Of a DNA stretch of 64,000 nucleotides, positions 38,157 through 46,008 are shown in pieces; the first letter of the stretch is position 1; every line of letters starts with the position of its first letter. The DNA is from DATDAH01 sp963725155 (GTDB lineage: Bacteria > Actinomycetota > Acidimicrobiia > Acidimicrobiales > DATDAH01). The notes beneath the pieces are model-generated. The model was given only the letters and a program-made list of their open reading frames with translations, had not been told where the DNA came from and ran no database searches. The position numbers were made by a program, and so were the translations under genes. Location: positions 930,001 through 994,000 of the forward strand of contig CAVRXU010000008.1 in NCBI GenBank assembly GCA_963725155.1, read 5' to 3'.

Positions 38157-39451
38157 GGCTCGGCCACCTCGGCGATCGCCTCGCCGAGCACGGCGACGAT
38201 CCGGTCCAGCTCGTCCTCGGTGATGGTGAGCGGCGGCATCAGCACGACGACGTCGCCGAGCGGGCGGAGCAGGACGCGCCGGGCCACCGCCCCGGCACAG
38301 ACCCGTCGCCCCCAACGCAGCCCGTCGGCGGGCGGGGCCAGCTCCACACCGACCATGAGGCCGCACTGGCGGATCTCGCCCACGGCGGCGAGGGGGGCCA
38401 CCTCGGCGGCCAGGCGATCGGCCAGGTGGGCGGCCCGGTCGCGGACCGTCGGCAACAGATCCCCTTCGGTCACGAGCTGGAGGTGGCGCAGGGCCACCGC
38501 CGCGCCCAGCGCGTTCCCGCTGTAGGAGTGGCCGTGGTAGAGCGTCAGTTCGGAGAGGTCCGGCCCCAAAAAGGCGGCGAACACCCGGGCCGAAGCCACG
38601 GTGGCCGACATCGGCAGGTAGCCCCCGGTCAGGCCCTTGCCCAGACAGAGCAGGTCGGGCCGGATGGCGCACTGCTCGCTGGCGAACAGGGTGCCGGTGC
38701 GACCGAAGCCCACGGCCACCTCGTCGGCGATGAGCAGCACGTCGTGTTCGCGGCAGGCGGTGGCCAGGGCGGCGACGTCGGCCGGGGCCGCCATCTGCAT
38801 GCCGGCCGCCCCCTGCACGAGGGGTTCGATGACGACCGCGGCCAGCTCCGGGGCATGGGCGGCCACGAGCCGGGCGGCCTCTTCGAAGCACGTCGGGTCG
38901 GCGAAGGACGGCGCCCGGAGGACCGGGAAGCGCAGGGGGTCGAAGACCTCGGTGCCGAACCCGCCCGCTCCGAGAGAGATCGCCCCGATCGTGTCGCCGT
39001 GGTAGGCGTCACCGAAGGCCAGGTACCGGCTCCGTCCGGCGACCCCCTGGTTGGTCCAGAACTGGAACGCGATCTTCAGGGCCTGCTCGACGGCCGCGGC
39101 CCCGTCGCTGGCGAAGAGCACGTGGGCATCCTCGACCGGCACGACCGCCCGCAGGGCCTCGGCCAGCTCGATGACGACCTGGTTGCCGTTGCCCAGCATC
39201 GTGGAGTGGGCCACCCGGTCGATCTGGTCCCGGAGGGCCTGGTCCAGCTCGGGCACCCGATGGCCGAGGGTGGTGACCCAGAGCGAGGAGATGGCGTCGA
39301 GGTAGCGCCGCCCGTCGACGTCGATCAGCTCCCGGCCCTCGGCCTCGGCCACGATGATCGGGGCGTTGTCGCCGTAGGTCGACATCTGGGTGAAGCCGTG
39401 CCACACGGCGGCGGCATCGCGCGCCACCCACTCCTGCGCCTTCCCGGTCAC
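38153..39451 (-). CDS. bioA: Adenosylmethionine-8-amino-7-oxononanoate aminotransferase
   Basis: BioA converts KAPA to DAPA using S-adenosylmethionine as amino donor. The 432-residue class III aminotransferase has WHGFTQMSTY near the N-terminus (a BioA-type substrate motif), LLIADEVAVGFGRTG and the PLP lysine in LGKGLTGGYLP near residue 272. It starts with GTG, 30 bases after the anti-sigma gene, so the operon may begin with the sigma factor. Confidence 0.94.
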   Translation of the reverse strand: MTGKAQEWVARDAAAVWHGFTQMSTYGDNAPIIVAEAEGRELIDVDGRRYLDAISSLWVTTLGHRVPELDQALRDQIDRVAHSTMLGNGNQVVIELAEALRAVVPVEDAHVLFASDGAAAVEQALKIAFQFWTNQGVAGRSRYLAFGDAYHGDTIGAISLGAGGFGTEVFDPLRFPVLRAPSFADPTCFEEAARLVAAHAPELAAVVIEPLVQGAAGMQMAAPADVAALATACREHDVLLIADEVAVGFGRTGTLFASEQCAIRPDLLCLGKGLTGGYLPMSATVASARVFAAFLGPDLSELTLYHGHSYSGNALGAAVALRHLQLVTEGDLLPTVRDRAAHLADRLAAEVAPLAAVGEIRQCGLMVGVELAPPADGLRWGRRVCAGAVARRVLLRPLGDVVVLMPPLTITEDELDRIVAVLGEAIAEVAEP

Positions 39452-39481
39452 CGCCGCAGTATCGCCCGAGCGCCCTGCCGG

Positions 39482-39847
39482 TCAGCCGGCCAGGCGCACC
39501 TTGCTGCGGCGGGAGCGCAGCGTCAGGACCACGGCGCCCGCCGCGCCGGCCGCCGTCGCCGCCGCCAGCCCACCGAGGTAGGCGGCCCGACGGCCCCGGA
39601 CCATGCTGCGCAGGGCCTGCTGCTCCCCCGCCTCGCCGATGGCGGCCAGGATCTCGGGGAGCAGGCCGGGTGTGGGCACCAGGACCTCGGTGCGGAGGGC
39701 CCGCATGGCCCGCAGGACCCGGCGGTACTGCACGGCGTCGGCCTGGCAGCGCAGGCAGCGCTCGACGTGGCGGCGCGCCGCCGGATCGAGGGCGGCGAGG
39801 CCCTCGGCCGCGGCGGGCAGCCGGTCGGCGACCTGATCACACCGCAC
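39482..39847 (-). CDS. Putative anti-sigma factor with zinc-finger-like motif
   Basis: The 121-residue protein starts with GTG inside the end of the sigma gene (11-base overlap). It has an HxxxCxxC element (HVERCLRC, about residues 28-35) like ZAS anti-sigma domains and one hydrophobic helix near residues 88-108, followed by a short basic tail. It probably holds the ECF sigma at the membrane. The first ZAS histidine is not obvious, so this is a variant. Confidence 0.7.
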   Translation of the reverse strand: MRCDQVADRLPAAAEGLAALDPAARRHVERCLRCQADAVQYRRVLRAMRALRTEVLVPTPGLLPEILAAIGEAGEQQALRSMVRGRRAAYLGGLAAATAAGAAGAVVLTLRSRRSKVRLAG

Positions 39848-40415
39848 GGGCTTCTCCCTCGTGGGCCTGGGCGTAGAGGTCCTCCCGCAGGCGACGGCGA
39901 GCCCGGTGCAGCCGCACCTTGGCCGCCGTGACCGAGATGTCCAGCTCGTCGGCGATGGCGTCATGGGGCAGGTCGTAGACGTCCCGCAGGACCACGACCG
40001 ACCGGAGGCCCGGCGGGAGCCGGCGTAGCGCGTCGGTCAGGTGGTGGCGCAGGCTGTCGCCCTCAGCCCGGGCCACGGGGTCGAAGTTGATGCGGTCGTC
40101 GGCCACGGGAGCCTCCTCGATCAGCTCGTCGTGACGGTGCCGCGCCCGTTGGCCGAGGAGGGTGCTGGCGCTGTTGGCCGTGATCCGGTACAGCCAGGTC
40201 TGGAACCGGGCGTCGCCGCGGAAGCGGTCGAGGCCCCGATAGGCCCGGAGGTAGGTGTCCTGGGTGACGTCGCGAGCGTCCTCGTCGTCACCGGTGAGCC
40301 GGAAGGCCAGCGTGTAGGTCTCGGCGTGGGTGGCCCGCACCAACGACTCGAACGCCCGCTCGTCGCCACCTTGCGCAGCAACGACGAGCGCCGCGAGATC
40401 CGTGCGGTCCGTCAC
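39837..40415 (-). CDS. ECF-type RNA polymerase sigma factor
   Basis: The 192-residue protein has region 2 (ESLVRATHAETYTLAFRL, then DVTQDTYLRAYRGLDRF and FQTWLYRITAN) and region 4 (LRRLPPGLRSVVVLRDVYDL, then HTH IADELDISVTAAKVRLHRARRR). Region 3 is absent, as usual for the ECF group. It is followed by an overlapping anti-sigma gene and then, 30 bases on, by bioA. The signal is unknown. It starts with GTG. Confidence 0.92.
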   Translation of the reverse strand: MTDRTDLAALVVAAQGGDERAFESLVRATHAETYTLAFRLTGDDEDARDVTQDTYLRAYRGLDRFRGDARFQTWLYRITANSASTLLGQRARHRHDELIEEAPVADDRINFDPVARAEGDSLRHHLTDALRRLPPGLRSVVVLRDVYDLPHDAIADELDISVTAAKVRLHRARRRLREDLYAQAHEGEARAV

Positions 40416-40579
40416 GAGCGATCAGACCCAGCCATCGGAACAGACGTTACGCGCCGCGTCCCCGCGTGCTGCCGCACAAGAGGGAGCGCCCACACCGCAC
40501 CGACCCAGAGACACCGATGCACGTAGGGGGAGGCGGAGGAGCCTGCCGCCGCGAGGACTGTTCGTTTGCACCGCAGCAA

Positions 40580-40599
40580 GGGAGGCGCCGCCGCCTCCC
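40580..40599 (-). terminator. Possible terminator after rpmG
   Basis: A perfect eight-base stem (GGGAGGCG / CGCCTCCC) with a four-base loop lies about 15 bases after the rpmG stop. The following transcript (UUGCUGCGG) has no U-run, so efficiency is uncertain. Confidence 0.4.
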
Positions 40600-40613
40600 C
40601 CGGAGCCCGACGA

Positions 40614-40775
40614 CTAGCGAGTCTCCTTGTGAAGGGTGTGGCGACGGTCCCAACGGCAGTACTTCTTGAGCTCGATCCGCTCGCGCTGCTCCGCCTTGTT
40701 CTTGGACGTGATGTAGTTGCGACGCTTGCACTCCTGGCACTCCAGGGTGACCTGTGTCCGCTTCTCGGATGCCAT
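40614..40775 (-). CDS. rpmG: 50S ribosomal protein L33 (bL33)
   Basis: The 53-residue protein has TLECQECKRRNYITSKNK and KKYCRWDRRHTLHKE. Zinc-type L33 has two CxxC pairs; here C13, C16 and C40 remain but position 43 is aspartate, so the fourth ligand is lost. It lies nine bases after tuf, the common tuf-rpmG-secE order, but a block of five genes now separates it from tRNA-Trp and secE. Confidence 0.93.
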   Translation of the reverse strand: MASEKRTQVTLECQECKRRNYITSKNKAEQRERIELKKYCRWDRRHTLHKETR

Positions 40776-40784
40776 CGGTATCTC

Positions 40785-41972
40785 CTACTTGAGGATCTTG
40801 GTGACGCGGCCGGCGCCGACGGTGCGGCCACCTTCACGGATGGCGAACCGGAGACCTTCGTCCATGGCGATGGGGGCCTGGAGCTTGACGGTCATGGCGG
40901 TGTTGTCCCCCGGCATGCACATCTCGGTGCCCTCCGGCAGGGCGATGTCGCCGGTCACATCAGTGGTCCGGAAGTAGAACTGCGGCCGGTAGCCGGCAAA
41001 GAACGGCTTGTGCCGCCCGCCCTCGGCCTGGGTCAACACGTAGGTCTGGGCCTCGAACTCGGTGTGGGGGGTGATGGAGCCGGGCTTGGCCAACACCTGG
41101 CCCCGCTCCACGTCATCCTTGCCCGTCCCCCGCAACAGGGCGCCGATGTTGTCCCCGGCCCGACCCTCGTCGAGGATCTTGCGGAACATCTCCACCCCGG
41201 TGACCACGGTCTTCTGGGTGTCCTTGATCCCCACGATCTCGACCTCGTCGCCGGTGTTGACGATGCCCTGCTCCACCCGGCCCGTCACCACCGTGCCCCG
41301 CCCGGTGATGGTGAACACGTCCTCGATGGGCATCAAGAACGGCTTGTCGGTGTCCCGCTCGGGCTGAGGGATGTACTCATCCACCGCGTCCATCAGCTCC
41401 TTGACCTGCCCAGCCGCGGCCTCGTCGCCCTCCAGGGCCTTCAACGCCGAGACCCGCACCACCGGCACGTCATCGCCGGGGAACTCGTACTCGCTGAGGA
41501 GCTCACGCACCTCCAGCTCCACCAGATCCAACAGCTCCTCGTCATCGACCTGGTCGACCTTGTTCAACGCCACCACAATGGCCGGCACGCCGACCTGGCG
41601 GGCCAACAACACATGCTCCCGGGTCTGGGGCATCGGACCATCCGCGGCGGACACCACCAGGATCGCCCCGTCCACCTGAGCGGCGCCGGTGATCATGTTC
41701 TTGATGTAATCGGCATGGCCGGGCATGTCGACATGCGCGTAATGCCGGTTCGGGGTCTCGTACTCCACATGAGCGATGTTGATCGTGATCCCCCGCTCCC
41801 GCTCCTCAGGCGCCTTGTCGATGTCGGCGAACTCGGTGAACGCCGTCGAATCCGACTCGTTGGACAACACCCGCGTGATCGCCGCCGTCAACGTCGTCTT
41901 GCCATGGTCGATGTGACCCATCGTCCCGACATTCACATGCGGCTTGTTCCGCTCGAACTTTTCCTTGCCCAT
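40785..41972 (-). CDS. tuf: Elongation factor Tu, intact copy
   Basis: The 395-residue protein is complete: P-loop GHIDHGKT at 19-26, DMPGHADY, NKVDQVDDEELL, and domains II and III through the C-terminal GRTVGAGRVTKIL. It lies directly after tRNA-Thr and tRNA-Met, an arrangement found for tufB-type loci. Its ends are nearly identical to the damaged copy at 12499-13690, which suggests gene conversion between copies. Confidence 0.98.
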   Translation of the reverse strand: MGKEKFERNKPHVNVGTMGHIDHGKTTLTAAITRVLSNESDSTAFTEFADIDKAPEERERGITINIAHVEYETPNRHYAHVDMPGHADYIKNMITGAAQVDGAILVVSAADGPMPQTREHVLLARQVGVPAIVVALNKVDQVDDEELLDLVELEVRELLSEYEFPGDDVPVVRVSALKALEGDEAAAGQVKELMDAVDEYIPQPERDTDKPFLMPIEDVFTITGRGTVVTGRVEQGIVNTGDEVEIVGIKDTQKTVVTGVEMFRKILDEGRAGDNIGALLRGTGKDDVERGQVLAKPGSITPHTEFEAQTYVLTQAEGGRHKPFFAGYRPQFYFRTTDVTGDIALPEGTEMCMPGDNTAMTVKLQAPIAMDEGLRFAIREGGRTVGAGRVTKILK

Positions 41973-42013
41973 TGCTGTCTCCGGTGTCTGTGCTGTGCTG
42001 GTTGTGCGAGTGG

Positions 42014-42087
42014 TGGCGGCGGTCAGAATCGAACTGACGACCCCTCGATTATGAGCCGAGTGCTCTTACCGACTGAGCTACGCCGCC
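42014..42087 (-). tRNA. tRNA-Met (CAU), elongator type
   Basis: The cloverleaf has acceptor GGCGGCG/CGCCGCC, D arm AGCTCAGTCGGTAAGAGC, anticodon loop CTCATAA (CAU), T arm TCAGTTCGATTCTGA and discriminator A. A paired first base and the absence of three G:C pairs in the anticodon stem argue against the initiator. An Ile2 tRNA with modified CAU cannot be excluded. Confidence 0.93.
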
Positions 42088-42091
42088 CCGG

Positions 42092-42164
42092 AGCCCCCTG
42101 CCAGAATCGAACTGGCGACACCAGCCTTACCATGGCTGTGCTCTACCGACTGAGCTAAGGGGGC
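42092..42164 (-). tRNA. tRNA-Thr (GGU)
   Basis: The cloverleaf has acceptor GCCCCCT/AGGGGGC, D arm AGCTCAGTCGGTAGAGC, anticodon loop ATGGTAA (GGU), T arm GCCAGTTCGATTCTGGC and discriminator U. It lies four bases upstream of tRNA-Met in the tRNA-tuf transcript. Confidence 0.94.
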
Positions 42165-42179
42165 GTTGACCGGCGGGAC

Positions 42180-42185
42180 AGCTTA
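42180..42185 (-). promoter_or_regulatory. Possible -10 box of the tRNA-Thr/tRNA-Met/tuf transcript
   Basis: The minus strand reads TAAGCT 16 bases before the tRNA-Thr 5' end. No clear -35 box is visible at the right distance, so this is a weak call. Confidence 0.3.
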
Positions 42186-42261
42186 CCGGCCGCTGCTGCC
42201 GACACCCCAGGGGTAGGTCATCACGCTCAAGACCGTGCCCCGGCATGCCGACTGAGGGCAG

Positions 42262-43584
42262 GTGCGGGTAGACCGGCTCGTCCTCGAAGCTACCGGCCGC
42301 TCGGTCGCCCTGGACCTCCACCCCCGCCTCACGGTGGTCAACGGTGTCGGCGGGGTCGAGCGGGAAGGCCTGATCAGTGAGTTCGTCGGCGCGCTCGGCT
42401 CGCGCCGGTCAGGCGTCCACCTGGAGCTGACGTGGGACGACGGCACGCCCCTCGCCGTGTTCCGTCCGGAGGGGGGCGAGCACCGCGTCGTCGACGTCTC
42501 CCGGGGCGTCGACGTCAGCAACGTCTTCCGGGTACCCGAAGGTGGCCTCGACCTCCTGGCCGGCACCGGGCTCGACTCGATCACGGCCCGCCGCCTCCTG
42601 CGTTGCACCGCCGCCGACCTCCAGACCAGCAGCCACCACGAAGAGGTCATCCGCCGGCTGGCGGGGATCGATCAGCAGGTGCTCTGGCGCCACGCCGAGA
42701 TCACCGAGGGCACGCAACGGGGCCTGCGCACCGCAGCGGTGATCGCGGGGAGCGAGCCCGAGGACGCCGAGGCGGCGGAAGCGATCGAGGAGCGCCACGC
42801 CGCCCTGCTGTCCGCGCAGGACGACCACGAACGCGTCCGGAAGCTGGCGTTCTACGTCGCCACCTTCAGCGCCATCGGCGCCGTCCCCCTCTCGATGCTC
42901 GAGGGCCGCAGGATGGCCATGCCCTTCGTGCTCTTCGCCGCCGTCGCCGCCGTGATCTCGATCGTCTTCTGGGGCCGGGTGCGCCGAGCCCACGCCGCCG
43001 AGGCCGACGCCCTCGAGGCCGCGGGGATGCCGTCGTACCTCGGATTCCACCTCGACCGGGTCAACTCCCTGCTGGCCAACGACAAGGCCCGCCGCGTCCT
43101 GCTGGAGGCCGCCGACGTCCACCGGTCGGCGCGAGGCGAGTGGGACCAGCTGGTCGGCAGCGGCATCTCGACCGAGTGGGCCATCGAGCACAAGGACGAG
43201 ATCGTCGCCGCGGCCCGCCTGCGCCAGGACGTGACCTCCTCCAGCGCCATCGGCATGACCGGTGGGGGCGACCTGATCGCCCGCTACGCCCAGGCCCTCA
43301 ACACCCGGTTGACCGCCGTCCGGGGCATCGGGCCCCGCCACCAGACACTGCCGCTGATCCTCGACGACACGCTCACCGACATCGATCCCGCCCTCAAGCC
43401 CCCGCTGCTCGAGCTCCTGAGCAAGGCCACCGTCAGCCAGCAGGTCCTCTTCCTGACCAACGACGAGGACGTCATCTCCTGGGCCCGGCTGGAGGCCATC
43501 GCCGGCCACCTGGCCCTCATCGAACCGGCGGCCGTCCTGTCGGTCACCACCGAGCCCGTACCCGCTGAGGTCGACCTGCGCTGA
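42262..43584 (+). CDS. Membrane-anchored SMC/RecF-like ATPase-fold protein with degenerate P-loop
   Basis: The 440-residue protein starts like SMC/RecF heads (LDLHPRLTVVNGVGG), but residues 27-36 lack the Walker A lysine (NGVGGVEREG). Two hydrophobic helices at about 195-213 and 218-237 replace the usual coiled-coil region. The C-terminal half has a signature-like MTGGG at 332-336, a Walker B-like LPLILDDT at 363-370 and VLFLTND resembling a switch loop. So an ATPase-like head split by a membrane hairpin is visible, but ATP hydrolysis is doubtful. Function is not recognised. It is divergent from the tRNA-tuf transcript. Confidence 0.65.
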   Translation: MRVDRLVLEATGRSVALDLHPRLTVVNGVGGVEREGLISEFVGALGSRRSGVHLELTWDDGTPLAVFRPEGGEHRVVDVSRGVDVSNVFRVPEGGLDLLAGTGLDSITARRLLRCTAADLQTSSHHEEVIRRLAGIDQQVLWRHAEITEGTQRGLRTAAVIAGSEPEDAEAAEAIEERHAALLSAQDDHERVRKLAFYVATFSAIGAVPLSMLEGRRMAMPFVLFAAVAAVISIVFWGRVRRAHAAEADALEAAGMPSYLGFHLDRVNSLLANDKARRVLLEAADVHRSARGEWDQLVGSGISTEWAIEHKDEIVAAARLRQDVTSSSAIGMTGGGDLIARYAQALNTRLTAVRGIGPRHQTLPLILDDTLTDIDPALKPPLLELLSKATVSQQVLFLTNDEDVISWARLEAIAGHLALIEPAAVLSVTTEPVPAEVDLR

Positions 43585-43605
43585 CCGGGCAGACTGCCCC
43601 CCGTC

Positions 43606-44109
43606 ATGCGCATCAGACGGGCCACGGTCGAAGACGCCGAGGCGATACGGGCGATCTACAACGCCGAGGTCACCGGGTCCACCGTGACCTTCGACCTGGT
43701 GCCGCGCACGGCTGAAGAGCAGGTGGCCTGGCTGGTCCAGCGGTCCGGCGCCTACGCCGCGCTGGTGGCCGAGGACGACGACGGGACGGTGCTGGGCTTC
43801 GGCTCGCTGTCCCCGTTCCGGGAGCGACCGGCCTACAGCACGACCGTGGAGGACTCGGTCTACGTCGGGCGTGACCGTCGCGGCGGCGGGGTCGGCCGAG
43901 CGCTCCTCGAAGAGCTGGTGACCACGGCCACGGCCCACGGCTTCCACACCGTCATCGCCCGCATCGTCGGCGGCCACGACGCGTCGATCGCGCTCCACCA
44001 GAGGGTCGGTTTCGACGTGGTGGGCACAGAACGGGAGGTCGGGCGCAAGATGGGGCGCTGGCTGGATGTCGTGGTGATGCAACGCCTCCTCGCCGACGGA
44101 ACCGTCTGA
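43606..44109 (+). CDS. GNAT-family N-acetyltransferase, phosphinothricin acetyltransferase-like
   Basis: The 167-residue protein has IYNAEVTGSTVTFDLVPRT, a pattern typical of the Pat/Bar-like group, and the acetyl-CoA loop RRGGGVGRALLEEL. The C-terminus has ALHQRVGFDVVGTEREVGRK. It probably acetylates a small amine or amino acid; activity on phosphinothricin is not implied. It lies 21 bases after the ATPase-like gene. Confidence 0.88.
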   Translation: MRIRRATVEDAEAIRAIYNAEVTGSTVTFDLVPRTAEEQVAWLVQRSGAYAALVAEDDDGTVLGFGSLSPFRERPAYSTTVEDSVYVGRDRRGGGVGRALLEELVTTATAHGFHTVIARIVGGHDASIALHQRVGFDVVGTEREVGRKMGRWLDVVVMQRLLADGTV

Positions 44110-44139
44110 TCCTGCCCCGATCGGGGTAGACGTGTCCCC

Positions 44140-44757
44140 ATGAGCACGTACACCCTCCCCGATCTGCCGTACGACCACGCCGCGCTCGAACCGCACATCG
44201 ACGCTCGGATCATGGAGCTCCACCACGGCAAGCACCACGCCGCCTACGTGGACCAGTCCAACAAGGCGCTGGACCAGCTGGCGGAGGCGCGCAGCAGCGG
44301 CGACTTCGCCCTGATCACCAAGCTGAGCAAGGACCTCGCCTTCAACCTCTCGGGCCACGTCCTGCACACCGTCTTCTGGACCTGCATGAGCCCCGACGGC
44401 GGCGGCGCCCCCGAGGGGGAGCTGGCCGCGGCCATCGACGACGCCTTCGGGAGCTTCGACGACCTCAAGGCCCAGCTCACCGAGGCAACGAAGAGCGTTC
44501 AGGGCTCGGGCTGGGGAGCCCTCGCCTGGGAGCCGCTGGCGGGCCGCCTCATCGTCGAGCAGGTGTACGACCACCAGAGCAACATCGGCCAGGGCTCGGA
44601 CCCGATCCTGGTCATCGACGCCTGGGAGCACGCCTTCTACCTCCAGTACCTCAACGACAAGGCGGCGTGGGTCGACGCCTTCTGGGAAGTGGCGGACTGG
44701 CAGAGCGCGGCGGGGCGCTTCGAGGCCGCTCAGGCCACCGGGACGGCGGCCCGGTGA
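44140..44757 (+). CDS. Superoxide dismutase, Fe/Mn family
   Basis: The enzyme converts superoxide to oxygen and hydrogen peroxide. The 205-residue protein has all four metal ligands: H28 (ELHHGKHH), H76 (HTVFW), D160 and H164 (DAWEHAFY). The C-terminal domain has QGSGWGALAW. A glutamine in NIGQGSDP argues for Mn or cambialistic use, but metal choice cannot be read with certainty. No signal peptide is seen, so it is cytoplasmic. Confidence 0.95.
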   Translation: MSTYTLPDLPYDHAALEPHIDARIMELHHGKHHAAYVDQSNKALDQLAEARSSGDFALITKLSKDLAFNLSGHVLHTVFWTCMSPDGGGAPEGELAAAIDDAFGSFDDLKAQLTEATKSVQGSGWGALAWEPLAGRLIVEQVYDHQSNIGQGSDPILVIDAWEHAFYLQYLNDKAAWVDAFWEVADWQSAAGRFEAAQATGTAAR

Positions 44758-45107
44758 GCGGTAGTCTCGCCGACGTGCACGACGGCGAGGACCGACTCAC
44801 GGTGGAGATCACCGAGGGCGATCCCCCGACGATCACGCTCATCGGTGAGGTCGACCCCCACACCGCCCCGCTCCTCGCCGAGAGCCTGGACACGGTCATC
44901 GACCGGGGGGCCACGGTCGTGCGCATCGACGGCCGCCGCCTCGACTTCATCGATTCGTCCGGCCTCCGGGTGCTGGTCGACGCCCACCGCCGCCTGGGCA
45001 GCGAGCCGACCGTGCTGGTCATGGCCCACGTGTCGCCCACGCTGCGGCGCCTGCTCGAGGTCACCGGGCTGGACGAGCACGTGACCGTTGAATCGTCGTC
45101 GTCCTGA
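44754..45107 (+). CDS. STAS-domain anti-sigma factor antagonist
   Basis: The 117-residue protein (or 110 if it starts at the GTG at 44775) is a single STAS domain. The conserved phosphorylation motif DSSGL is present in RRLDFIDSSGLRV, where RsbV/SpoIIAA proteins are phosphorylated by their anti-sigma kinase. The first GTG overlaps the sod stop. It faces an RsbW-like gene on the opposite strand, and a sigma factor lies 1 kb downstream, so it likely belongs to that partner-switching module. Confidence 0.88.
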   Translation: MSGSLADVHDGEDRLTVEITEGDPPTITLIGEVDPHTAPLLAESLDTVIDRGATVVRIDGRRLDFIDSSGLRVLVDAHRRLGSEPTVLVMAHVSPTLRRLLEVTGLDEHVTVESSSS

Positions 45108-45120
45108 ACGCAGAAGTCGC

Positions 45121-45531
45121 TCAGAGCAGGCGCATGGTCCGGACCACGGTTCGATCTTCGTCGGAGGTCATCACGACCGTGTCCACCAATGAACGCACGA
45201 TGGCCAGGCCACGGCCCCGTTCCTGCAGTGAGCCCCGCTGCAGCACGTCGGGCTCGACCTCGACCGACGGGGCCGGTCGATGGTTGGCCACCGTCAGGCG
45301 CAGGGCCGTGCCGTCGTTGCTCACCCGGACCTCCACAGGGACGTCGGGGGGCGTGGCCTCGATGGCGTTCGTGCACAGCTCGGTGGCCACCAGGAGCAGG
45401 TCGCCGCTCGCCGTCGGGGGGACCTCGGCGTCCTCCAGCCACCGCCGCAGCTGGTCCCGCAGCGCGCCCAGACCAGCGAAGTCGGCGGCGACCTCGAGGG
45501 TCAGCTGGCGGTGGGGGCGAAGGGTGACCAT
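45121..45531 (-). CDS. RsbW-like anti-sigma factor / serine kinase with intact ATP site
   Basis: The 136-residue HATPase_c protein has an N box (ATELCTNAIEAT) and a G box (ERGRGLAIVRSLVD), so it can plausibly bind ATP and phosphorylate a STAS partner. It is convergent with the STAS gene, 13 bases apart, and divergent from the second RsbW-like gene. Which sigma factor it binds is not shown. Confidence 0.85.
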   Translation of the reverse strand: MVTLRPHRQLTLEVAADFAGLGALRDQLRRWLEDAEVPPTASGDLLLVATELCTNAIEATPPDVPVEVRVSNDGTALRLTVANHRPAPSVEVEPDVLQRGSLQERGRGLAIVRSLVDTVVMTSDEDRTVVRTMRLL

Positions 45532-45615
45532 GACGATCGGCCAGATCCCTACCCCCGGTCGCCCCGGGCAAGTCCCGGGCGACCCCCATGCCCCCTACCG
45601 AGGGAGACCGCACCC

Positions 45616-46008
45616 ATGACCGATCCCGCCGGCGACGTCGTCCTCTCCCTGCCTCCGCGCAGCTCGCACCTGCGAATCGCCCGCCTCACCGCGTCCAGCT
45701 TCGCCGCCGATCTCGGGTTCGGCCTCGACGACACCGAGGACCTGCGGGTCGCGGTCACCGAGCTCTGCAGCGTCCTCCTCCAGGACGAGCCGGGCGACGA
45801 CGGCGGGCCCCGGATCGAGCTGCACTACCGGGTCGACGGGGACCACGTGGTGATCGAGGGGCGGCGCCCCGGGATGGACGGTGCGGTGCCCGAGCTGGAT
45901 CCCATCGCCCGTGAGCTGTTGGCGGTGACCACCGACGCCCACACCCTCGAGGCCCAGGACGACGACTGGATCTTCACCGTCCGCAAGGGCGCGTCGGACC
46001 CGGCGTGA
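45616..46008 (+). CDS. Degenerate RsbW-like anti-sigma protein
   Basis: The 130-residue protein aligns by pattern with the HATPase fold (LRIARLTASSFAADLGFGLDD, then DLRVAVTELCS). The N-box asparagine is missing (VTELCSVLLQD) and no glycine-rich G box follows, so ATP binding is probably lost. Its TGA overlaps the sigma-factor GTG, which makes it the most likely direct partner of that sigma factor. Confidence 0.8.
   Translation: MTDPAGDVVLSLPPRSSHLRIARLTASSFAADLGFGLDDTEDLRVAVTELCSVLLQDEPGDDGGPRIELHYRVDGDHVVIEGRRPGMDGAVPELDPIARELLAVTTDAHTLEAQDDDWIFTVRKGASDPA

Noticed and set aside
40437..40460. GGAAC-N16-GTC on the plus strand, an ECF-type promoter pattern next to the sigma gene
   Set aside because: It points away from the sigma operon, antisense to rpmG and tuf, so autoregulation is not supported. 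A short pattern like this is expected by chance in GC-rich DNA.
42409..44631. A minus-strand open frame of about 740 codons opposite the ATPase-like, GNAT and sod genes
   Set aside because: The plus strand carries three recognisable proteins with family motifs. The antisense frame has none and spans their intergenic gaps.
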